Source: a virus
Reading direction: 5' to 3' (one strand)
Virus record (IMG/VR): IMGVR_UViG_3300017749_003563
Location: 1 to 21,834 of that record
DNA: 21,834 nucleotides
Under the pieces are notes generated by a model. That model saw only the letters and a program-made list of their open reading frames with translations, was not told the origin of the DNA and did not search any database. Shown here piece by piece: positions 8,509 through 14,554 of the stretch; within the stretch, counting starts at the first letter, position 1; the number at the start of each line of letters is the position of its first letter. A program made the translations under genes and the position numbers.

Positions 8509-9765
8509 TGTAGGTGTGGCTTTTGCTGCTACACTTGTTAATGCTTTTGTATCAAGTCCAGCCCCAGCCGCCTCAGGTGCTATATCTCCAGTTGTTCCAG
8601 TCTGTTGCTGTGGCTTATCTTGCTTATGACCTAGCCCTTCAAATACACCGACAAGCCCAGTAATTAATCCAGCAAACTCGCCGATGGGTCCCAGAAAGTC
8701 AAGAGCCTCACCGACTTCAGGTAATACGTCGCTTAATCCACTTCCTAACTTTTTGCCTACCTGTTTTCCAGCATCTTCAAGCCCTTGCGACGCATCGTTT
8801 GCTAATGATTTTGCCCCATTAATTCCATCATCAACATTACCAGCACCACCATCAACAGAATTAGATGCCCCTGTAGGTCTTTCGGCTTCATCGGCTACTT
8901 GAGGTTTTGCTCCGCTTTCTGTTCCACTTCCACTTCCGCCGCGTTGTTCTGTGGCTGCGTTTGCTGGATTATCACCGTTAGACTCCGACACGTTTGCTGG
9001 TCTTGCGGTTTCTCCTTCGCTCTCTTGTAATGGTGTCCCTTGTCTTGTAGATAATGGGTTTGCTTCTTCAGTTCCAGTTGGAGCCGATGCCTGTGCGTCG
9101 CCTACATTTTCCGCGTGTTCTGCTACATTAGTTGCTCCTGAATCAGGTGTAGTAGTTTCAGGACTAGTTGTAGATTCTGGTTGGCTTTCTTCTTGTCCCT
9201 GTCTAAGTTTTCTTTGTGCTCGTCTATTAAATTTCTGTGCTGTTTTGCCGAAAGCATTTCTGGGTCCTGCTTGGTCTTCTACAGCAACCGATGCTGCTGG
9301 TTCTTCTGTTGCTTCGGCACCTTGCCCTGCTACTCTCTCTTTTAATGCTTTAAATCTTGCTTGGACGTCATCGGCTCTATCTTCTAAACTTGCTGCTGGT
9401 TCATCGGCTTCGGTTGGTGCTTCGGCAGCAGGTTCTTCGGCAGCAGGTTCTTCAGTTGCGTTTGCTTTTGCTGAATCGGTGCTAGTGCTTTCGCTGTTTG
9501 CTCCTTTCTTTACTGTGCTATCGTCTTGTCCTAGTCTTGCTTGTCTTTGCTTGTATTTTGTGTAAATTTTACGCCCTAAGTGGAAGGTAGCCCCTGCCGA
9601 GCCAAGTTCTGCTCCCACTCCTTCAATAGCGTCTTTTGCGTGTTGGAATTTTTCTTCTAAAGTAGATGCTTTCCTAACTGATACTTCATTATCGGCGTCA
9701 TTTTGGTGTTGGATTCTTGCCTGAATATCTCTAGAGTGCTGTGCTAGTAAATCTGCTAAACTCAT
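8500..9765 (-). CDS. Disordered Ala/Glu-rich virion protein with amphipathic Gly-rich segments
   Basis: A 421-aa protein that is mostly low complexity (Ala, Glu, Ser, Thr, Pro, Gly), with EEPAA repeats around residues 105-160. Two ordered, glycine-spaced hydrophobic segments stand out: near residues 45-70 (IEGVGAELGSAGATFHLGRK) and near residues 345-382 (LPEVGEALDFLGPIGEFAGL then ITGLVGVFEGLG). Such segments in an otherwise disordered capsid protein recall membrane-active minor proteins such as adenovirus pVI, so endosome or organelle membrane penetration is a reasonable guess. There is no signal peptide. It starts 12 bp after the ATPase stop on the same strand and carries the TAGWWWNTATC motif before its ATG. 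No direct family match is claimed. Confidence 0.65.
   Translation of the reverse strand: MSLADLLAQHSRDIQARIQHQNDADNEVSVRKASTLEEKFQHAKDAIEGVGAELGSAGATFHLGRKIYTKYKQRQARLGQDDSTVKKGANSESTSTDSAKANATEEPAAEEPAAEAPTEADEPAASLEDRADDVQARFKALKERVAGQGAEATEEPAASVAVEDQAGPRNAFGKTAQKFNRRAQRKLRQGQEESQPESTTSPETTTPDSGATNVAEHAENVGDAQASAPTGTEEANPLSTRQGTPLQESEGETARPANVSESNGDNPANAATEQRGGSGSGTESGAKPQVADEAERPTGASNSVDGGAGNVDDGINGAKSLANDASQGLEDAGKQVGKKLGSGLSDVLPEVGEALDFLGPIGEFAGLITGLVGVFEGLGHKQDKPQQQTGTTGDIAPEAAGAGLDTKALTSVAAKATPTLF
9421..9450. repeat. 15-bp tandem duplication (2 copies)
   Basis: TTCGGCAGCAGGTTC occurs twice head to tail (9421-9435 and 9436-9450) within the 421-aa gene. It encodes consecutive EEPAA-type units, a small in-frame repeat expansion in a disordered linker. 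Confidence 0.85.
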
Positions 9766-9780
9766 TTGTGATATTTTCTA
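9766..9780 (-). promoter_or_regulatory. Virion-gene upstream motif TAGWWWNTATC (copy 3)
   Basis: On the minus strand this reads TAGAAAATATC-ACAA-ATG. The TAG of the motif is also the stop codon of the packaging ATPase gene, so the element is embedded in the junction. It is nearly identical to the copy at 1066-1082 (both continue with ACAAA). Confidence 0.5.
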
Positions 9781-10557
9781 CTCAGTTATTATTTTTTCTT
9801 CATTTTTTTTCATTTTTTCTATTTCGTCTTTTTTACTCCATACAATTTTATCAAAATTTCTTCTCATTTCCATACTATCAACATTCAAAAAGCAAACGTC
9901 AAAAGGTTCTATTCGGCATTTTCTATACAGTTCTAAGAATTTTTTACTATTTCCACCGAAAAAATCATAAGCATCGGCTATTTTTCTCAATTCACTATCG
10001 GAAAGTTCGCCGCATATTAAAAGACCCATAGCCATGGTTCTCACGATCGGCGTTAAAAATTTAAAATATTGTAGAGTCAATATAATACTTAATCTACTTT
10101 CTTTTCCGCTATGCTGGTTTGTAATATGTCTATACCTTGTCGTCAAACTAGAAAAGGCATCAGTTTTCCCATTTTTATTTTGCTTAAAATTACTTGTAAT
10201 AGCATCATCCATTACTAGTAAATATCTATTATCGTTTTCATCATTCTCAATCATTTCTATTATTTCGTGTAATAATTCCTCGCTATATTCTTCAAAAACA
10301 AAGTCAAAATTATCTACCATATGCTTCATAGCAGGGTCGTGTAATGTCGGTGATATAAGAATTTTTACTTGGAAATCGTTTCCATAAAAGCGAGGCGATA
10401 AACAAAGCGAATTTAAAATAGTGCTTTTTCCAGCCTTTACTCTACCTAAAAGAATCATAAAAAAAGGTATTGGTAATAGTGGGTATTTATCTACTATATC
10501 CATATTACTCATATCAATTTTAACTGGATAAATGCTAAGGTCTTTTTCCTTTTCCAT
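9778..10557 (-). CDS. A32/FtsK-like DNA packaging ATPase
   Basis: A 259-aa P-loop ATPase of the length usual for polinton-like virus and NCLDV packaging ATPases. Walker A is GRVKAGKST (residues 38-46) preceded by the hydrophobic strand PFFMILL. Walker B is YLLVMDDA (residues 112-119) with two acidic residues. A further conserved block is SRLSIILTLQYFKFLTPIVR (residues 154-173), resembling the sensor region with a Gln in TLQ. It would translocate the genome into the preformed capsid. It lies 47 bp downstream of the 493-aa capsid gene on the same strand and 12 bp upstream of the 421-aa gene, matching the clustering of ATPase and capsid genes in this virus group. The upstream region contains TAATATATC. 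Confidence 0.88.
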   Translation of the reverse strand: MEKEKDLSIYPVKIDMSNMDIVDKYPLLPIPFFMILLGRVKAGKSTILNSLCLSPRFYGNDFQVKILISPTLHDPAMKHMVDNFDFVFEEYSEELLHEIIEMIENDENDNRYLLVMDDAITSNFKQNKNGKTDAFSSLTTRYRHITNQHSGKESRLSIILTLQYFKFLTPIVRTMAMGLLICGELSDSELRKIADAYDFFGGNSKKFLELYRKCRIEPFDVCFLNVDSMEMRRNFDKIVWSKKDEIEKMKKNEEKIITE

Positions 10558-10604
10558 ACTAAGTATAAAGATATATTAAACAGAGAATTAAAATTCTATT
10601 GATT

Positions 10605-12086
10605 TTACATATTAGAAACTACTACGTTTTGTGAGCCATTAGGAAGAGTCTTAACATTTACTATACGTGTAAGACCTACAAAGTAATCACAATTTAATGT
10701 TCCAGTTTCATTATTACAGATTATTACATTATTACCTGCCCCACCATTAAACCAAGTAGAAGTAGTTTCTGCTACTGGCTTACGTTTGTATAAAACTCTT
10801 ATTGGATATTCGCCGATAAATCTACCGCCACCGCGAATTGCTGGTTCTCCGTTCTTGAGGTCTAGGCAAATAGGTGAATATTTACCGAGTAATCCCATCT
10901 GTGGAGGTGAAAGTAATGAGGCACAAGTGGCTGGGTCTTTAACATAAAAAGGCTTTACTACCTGTAAATCTCTACCTAAATTATAACTGACGTTATTATA
11001 AAATTCTATTGGATTTTCTACAAAACCTGCTGGGTATATATCAACGCCATTAACATTAAACTGGACTTCCTGTAGTGAAATAGCATCGCAACCCATACCG
11101 CAAACTACTTTATCGTTTGTTTCGTCTGGAAGTGATTTTAAAAACTGAACGTAGTGTAGTTCCTGATTGGATAAATTTAATCTATGCTCTATGCTCTGCT
11201 CTGTATTGGCTGTTCCAGCGTTAATAGTTTTCTTAATATTATCTACGCCTATATAAGTAATTTGGTAGCCACCTTCTTTTACGGTTTCTTCTAAAACGGC
11301 GTTCTGGACTCTTGCTGGTAAAATTAATTCATCTACAAGAAGTTCAACATCGCTGAATAGAACAGTTCCAGCGGCGGCTCTTAATGCTTGACCAGCACCA
11401 TAGCCGTTCTGTGTAATATCGTTGGCGAAAACTCCACTATCGCTCTCAAATTCAATAGTTAAATGGACTTTGTAATTTGTGAATAAAAATGTTGGTAAAT
11501 CTCTACCTTCTAAAACTGGTAAAAGCATTCCTAATGGAATACCGACCTGCTGGTTTGCTGAGGCGTTCTGGTCTAATGCTTGTGAATTGATAGCCGCAGC
11601 AGCCCCAGTTGTTGGAGCACCGTAGTTAATACCTGAGGTAGTATTAGATGGTCTTAATGCTCCGACAAGTTCTGGGTTTGTTGCTCCAGCAGCACGCTGG
11701 ACTATAACGTCTAAGGCATTATGGAGGTAGTGTGATAATTTTTTATTCTGGACTTGTGGTGAGCGTGATAGAACGTGATTTAATGTAGCCCACTTATTAA
11801 CATTATCAATTTTCTGGACTTGAAAGTCGCCAATCTGTAATTCTACTGATTTTATCGCGGCTAATGCTCCAGATAAGCAATTAACACGGCAATTGCCGCT
11901 AGCCGCTGCTGTTGTGTGTAATTTAAATACAAGCATAGAATTTCTATCAATATAACTTGAAGTGTCTAGTCTAAAAGTGTATCTTGTAGCACTTGATACG
12001 ATAGGGTCTAATCTGTTTGTGCGGATTTCCATATTGGATTCTTGGTCGCTAACTTGATAATTTGTAAGTCTTTGTAAATCAGCCAT
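10605..12086 (-). CDS. Major capsid protein candidate (double jelly roll)
   Basis: A 493-aa protein beginning MADLQRLTNYQVSDQESNME. The first beta domain contains YTFRLDTSSYIDRNSMLVFK and a strand-turn element SGALAAIKSVELQIGDFQVQ followed by KIDNVNKWATL, typical of DJR capsid N-domains. The second begins near residue 180 (VGIPLGMLLPVLEGRDLPTF) and continues with NYKVHLTIEFESD, matching the second jelly roll opening. It is Asn/Ala-rich with few charges. Adjacency to the packaging ATPase, the usual arrangement, makes this the best candidate for the main capsid subunit among the three capsid-like genes. A TAGATAGTATC motif lies just upstream of the ATG. The fold is inferred from sequence pattern. 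Confidence 0.72.
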   Translation of the reverse strand: MADLQRLTNYQVSDQESNMEIRTNRLDPIVSSATRYTFRLDTSSYIDRNSMLVFKLHTTAAASGNCRVNCLSGALAAIKSVELQIGDFQVQKIDNVNKWATLNHVLSRSPQVQNKKLSHYLHNALDVIVQRAAGATNPELVGALRPSNTTSGINYGAPTTGAAAAINSQALDQNASANQQVGIPLGMLLPVLEGRDLPTFLFTNYKVHLTIEFESDSGVFANDITQNGYGAGQALRAAAGTVLFSDVELLVDELILPARVQNAVLEETVKEGGYQITYIGVDNIKKTINAGTANTEQSIEHRLNLSNQELHYVQFLKSLPDETNDKVVCGMGCDAISLQEVQFNVNGVDIYPAGFVENPIEFYNNVSYNLGRDLQVVKPFYVKDPATCASLLSPPQMGLLGKYSPICLDLKNGEPAIRGGGRFIGEYPIRVLYKRKPVAETTSTWFNGGAGNNVIICNNETGTLNCDYFVGLTRIVNVKTLPNGSQNVVVSNM

Positions 12087-12104
12087 TTTTATAGATACTA
12101 TCTA
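12087..12104 (-). promoter_or_regulatory. Virion-gene upstream motif TAGWWWNTATC (copy 4)
   Basis: On the minus strand this reads TAGATAGTATC-TATAAAA-ATG directly before the 493-aa capsid gene, in the 54-bp region divergent from a 39-aa gene. It is the fourth occurrence of the pattern immediately upstream of a virion-type start. Confidence 0.5.
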
Positions 12105-12140
12105 AATATAAAAAAATAATAATATTATATATTAACAAAT

Positions 12141-12260
12141 ATGGATAATACTAGTGGTATTTGTGAATCAGTTTTTAATATAATTAAAAACGTGTTTTGG
12201 CGTTTCTATCCATTTCATACTCGTGAAGAAAAATGTGCGTGTAAATGTAAATATTGCTAG
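12141..12260 (+). CDS. Tiny Cys-rich protein (39 aa)
   Basis: A short frame (MDNTSGICESVFNIIKNVFW, then RFYPFHTREEKCACKCKYC and a TAG stop). The centre is amphipathic (VFNIIKNVFWRFY) and the C-terminus is a Cys cluster C-x-C-x-C-x-x-C that could bind metal or form disulfides. Its existence is supported by position: it fills a gap in an otherwise fully packed genome. It also has an AT-rich leader (TATTATATATTAACAAAT) ending right at the ATG, like other genes here. Its stop overlaps the stop of the convergent 55-aa gene. No homologue is recognised and the function is unknown. Confidence 0.5.
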   Translation: MDNTSGICESVFNIIKNVFWRFYPFHTREEKCACKCKYC

Positions 12261-12424
12261 TTCTTAGTCTTTCGCCGTTTTTTTTTATCAAAGATTAACT
12301 CAATATTAGAGTTTTTCTTTTCTTCTTCTCTTTCAATTTTATTATCCAGTTCCCTAATACTAGGACAAGCCGCTCTTAATGCTTTCATTTCTGCTACACT
12401 CGGTGCTGCTTTCTTTTTATCCAT
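12257..12424 (-). CDS. Small basic helical protein (55 aa)
   Basis: The frame begins MDKKKAAPSVAEMKALRAAC and ends with a very basic tail (DKKKRRKTKN). The centre (PSIRELDNKIEREEEKKNSN) is charged and helical. The tail could be a nuclear-localisation or DNA-binding segment. It sits between the 162-aa gene (21 bp away) and the 493-aa capsid gene on the same strand. Its stop codon shares the CTAG tetranucleotide with the stop of the opposite 39-aa gene. The gene-like spacing on both sides and the absence of a competing frame support it. The function is unknown. Confidence 0.55.
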   Translation of the reverse strand: MDKKKAAPSVAEMKALRAACPSIRELDNKIEREEEKKNSNIELIFDKKKRRKTKN

Positions 12425-12445
12425 ATATCTATATTGTATATTATT

Positions 12446-12934
12446 TTAACACTCATAAATAGTAAATTGAATAGTTGCTTCTAATATGTCTGTAAATGGT
12501 GTAAGGTCATTACCGTCTAATAATTTAAAATTCATACTATTCAAAGATATAACATTATTATCTAATGGATGCGTAATATCTTGGTAAGGCTCATAGACAC
12601 GAAGAGCAACTAATGGAACACCTCCAGCAGGGTCGTCGCCTGAAACGTCATCGTTTTGTGCTGGTGGAACATAGGCAAGTATTCTATCTTCCACGGCTTC
12701 GCTTCTATTACCTGCGTCAGCGTTTTGCTTAGCAAAGAAGTTTGTAATAGGTAAATCAGTTTGTATAGCGTAAGACCTTTGGCGGTAGCCTACTGCTCCA
12801 GTCCATTCAATTCTAGCCAATTTAAATTCTACTTTACTGTTTGGTGCTATAAGTAATGGCTGCTTGAAAACTACCTGAAATTCATTATTATTGATGTTAG
12901 CATTTAGGGTAAAAGTTCTAAGGTTATTCTTCAT
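12446..12934 (-). CDS. Beta-rich virion-type protein (162 aa)
   Basis: It begins MKNNLRTFTLNANINNNEFQ, continues with VVFKQPLLIAPNSKVEFKLA and RIEWTGAVGY, and ends LEATIQFTIYEC. The strand pattern at the start (F-x-V-x-F-x-x-P-L-x-I-x-P-x-x-x-V/I-x-L) parallels the N-terminus of the 1088-aa protein (FSYRLPTALELPIGTEIGL), suggesting they share a small beta-sandwich. A size of about 160 residues is compatible with a single-domain vertex, cement or spike-base protein, but no family is recognised. It lies within the minus-strand morphogenesis run, 23 bp after the glycosyltransferase gene. A TAATATATC box lies further upstream, also seen before the ATPase. Confidence 0.6.
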   Translation of the reverse strand: MKNNLRTFTLNANINNNEFQVVFKQPLLIAPNSKVEFKLARIEWTGAVGYRQRSYAIQTDLPITNFFAKQNADAGNRSEAVEDRILAYVPPAQNDDVSGDDPAGGVPLVALRVYEPYQDITHPLDNNVISLNSMNFKLLDGNDLTPFTDILEATIQFTIYEC

Positions 12935-12957
12935 ATTTTATAATAATAGATGATATA

Positions 12958-13866
12958 TTATTTAAATTTATGATTATGATTTAATTTAAGTCCAGTTCCC
13001 CATTTATTTTTTGTGATTTTTACAGCATCTTCACCCCACTTATCTACCATATACTGTGAATGGCTATTCATATAATCGTGCCGTGCTTGTAGCCCACCCA
13101 TCTGGAACGTAATGCCGCCAGTAGGCTCAAAATACTTTGTTTTTAATCCTAAATTATTATAACGGACTAATTTTTTATCTTTAAAATAGTGGTATAAGCA
13201 AAAGTCAAAGTCTTCATAGTGTTCTAGTTCAGTCATATAGGGTAGTTCGCCTTCTTCCTCGTGAATTACGCCGAAGAAAGCCCCAATAATATAATTCAAT
13301 CTATAACTAATATTATTGCGTAAAAAGAATGGATTATGAAGCGGAGATATTCCAAACATAGTAGCCCCAACTCTTTCGCATTCAGTAAATCCACTAGTAA
13401 TAAAATTATGTAAGTCGGTGAATTGGTTATCGTCTTTATCCATTATAATGTCTAGGTCATCGTCCATATTAAAAACGTATTTATTATAATTCTCTACTGC
13501 GTAATAGTATCTTACGTAGTTTCTTTTTTCGCATATCCCTTTAGTATGCGTAATAATGTATTGTAAATTAGGGTAGTCTTCTATTAATTCGTGGGAATAT
13601 AATTTTAGTTGTTCTTCATTTTCTACAAAGACATCAATATCGTTCATAGATACGTTAGATTTTTGTAATAAGGCTAATGTCTTTTCCTTGAATATTTTAG
13701 GTCTATTATAAGTGGGAATTGCTATTCTATAAATTGCTGGAATATCGCCTTCCAGTTCCTTTAAAAACTCGTGAGCCATTTTACTATAGTATAATTCCAA
13801 GATTTTAATTTTATATTTATATCCAAATCTATTGAATAATTTAATAGATTGCTCCTTAATTCCCAT
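12958..13866 (-). CDS. TAGT-like (TET-associated) GT-A glycosyltransferase
   Basis: 302 aa, with a GT-A nucleotide-sugar transferase pattern. IAIPTYNRPKIFKEKTLALL (residues 48-67) is the nucleotide-binding start, CEKRNYVRYYYA a mid helix, and VFNMDDDLD (131-139) carries the metal-binding acidic triad. ATMFGISPLHNPFF and YRLNYIIGAFFGVI are followed by HYEDFDFCLYHYFKDKKLVR (216-235) and LGLKTKYFEPTGG. This combination is what I recall for the TET-associated glycosyltransferase family of algal viruses and phages, thought to glycosylate oxidised bases made by TET/JBP enzymes. The ATG at 13866 overlaps the upstream stop codon as TAATG. An internal ATG at 13779 (MAHEFLKELEGD), preceded by TATACTATAGTAAA, is a credible alternative start. 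A protein or glycan acceptor cannot be excluded. Confidence 0.72.
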   Translation of the reverse strand: MGIKEQSIKLFNRFGYKYKIKILELYYSKMAHEFLKELEGDIPAIYRIAIPTYNRPKIFKEKTLALLQKSNVSMNDIDVFVENEEQLKLYSHELIEDYPNLQYIITHTKGICEKRNYVRYYYAVENYNKYVFNMDDDLDIIMDKDDNQFTDLHNFITSGFTECERVGATMFGISPLHNPFFLRNNISYRLNYIIGAFFGVIHEEEGELPYMTELEHYEDFDFCLYHYFKDKKLVRYNNLGLKTKYFEPTGGITFQMGGLQARHDYMNSHSQYMVDKWGEDAVKITKNKWGTGLKLNHNHKFK

Positions 13867-14252
13867 TATTTCTTTACTTTATATTTAATTAAAATGGCTT
13901 TATCAACTTTAGCCGCTCCACCCCCAGTCAGGGCGGAGGCTAGCCTTGCTCTACTCCATGAGGCAACGGACTGATTAGGACGGCTTCCGCTACTGTAATA
14001 TGCTCCAGCACCTTTTGCTAGTATCTGCTTTACTCCAGCAGGACGCAATAAATTTTTATGTATAAAAGCATCGTCGGTAATTTTAGTCCCATAGCGTTTT
14101 TCAAATTTAATGACGTGTGGCGACCGTTTGCTTTTAAAACTATCTACTTTCGGTCGTTCCTTTCCTTTCTTAATAGAGTCTATCTGCTTTTTTCTATCGG
14201 CTGGTGTGAGCGATTTAGGGGCGTATTGTTTTGGTATTTTTTTAGGCGGCAT
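13866..14252 (-). CDS. DUF5824-like viral protein (128 aa)
   Basis: A basic protein with the block KGAGAYYSSGSRPNQ (residues 80-94) followed by SWSRARLASALTGG and AAKVDKAIL. I recognise this as a signature of a conserved protein of large algal viruses and some phages, annotated as a domain of unknown function (DUF5824, from memory). The N-terminus (PADRKKQIDSIKKGKERPKV and SFKSKRSPHVIKFEKRYG) also fits that family. The near-invariant SGSRPNQ and R-A-R-L-A-S motifs suggest a functional site. No function is known to me. It is divergent from a second conserved viral small protein across only 26 bp. Its stop overlaps the glycosyltransferase ATG by one base. Confidence 0.72.
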   Translation of the reverse strand: MPPKKIPKQYAPKSLTPADRKKQIDSIKKGKERPKVDSFKSKRSPHVIKFEKRYGTKITDDAFIHKNLLRPAGVKQILAKGAGAYYSSGSRPNQSVASWSRARLASALTGGGAAKVDKAILIKYKVKK

Positions 14253-14278
14253 ATAAAATAATATATGATTATTTTATT
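14253..14278. promoter_or_regulatory. Symmetric divergent promoter, 26 bp
   Basis: The whole space between two divergent ATGs is a near-perfect inverted repeat: ATAAAATAAT, a 5-base centre, then ATTATTTTAT. Each gene thus has ATTATTTTAT directly upstream of its start. The same word lies immediately before the zinc-ribbon gene at 17656, which argues for a shared initiation element rather than coincidence. Confidence 0.5.
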
Positions 14279-14554
14279 ATGGTGAAAGTGGGGCGTTTTA
14301 ATTATGAACGGTCTTCAAAGAAAGGTAAGAAACTAATGGTAGAAGTCAAAGGCAAGACTATTCACTTTGGCGATATAAATATGGGTCATTTTAAAGATAG
14401 AACTGGGCTATTACCGAAAAGATTAAATCACGGCGACAAAGACAGACGTAAAAATTTTTTAAGTCGTAGTGGTGGTATTAAAAATAAATCAGGAGAATTG
14501 ACTAAGAATATTACTACTAGTCCTAATTATCACGCACGGCGTGTATTATGGTGA
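14279..14554 (+). CDS. DUF5754-like viral protein (91 aa)
   Basis: A small basic protein with three recognisable conserved blocks: GKKLMVEVKGKTIHFGD (residues 16-32), KDRRKNFLSRSGGIKNKSG (54-72) and SPNYHARRVLW at the very C-terminus (81-91). I associate this arrangement with a small protein family common to phages and nucleocytoplasmic large DNA viruses (DUF5754, from memory). Its function is not known to me, though it is often annotated as hypothetical near other virion or DNA genes. Its TGA stop is directly followed by the convergent stop of the 529-aa capsid-like gene with no gap. Confidence 0.72.
   Translation: MVKVGRFNYERSSKKGKKLMVEVKGKTIHFGDINMGHFKDRTGLLPKRLNHGDKDRRKNFLSRSGGIKNKSGELTKNITTSPNYHARRVLW

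Noticed and set aside
8951-9565. 204-aa plus-strand open frame
   Set aside because: It is antisense to the Ala/Glu-rich gene. Ser/Ala/Val-rich low complexity is typical of a shadow frame.
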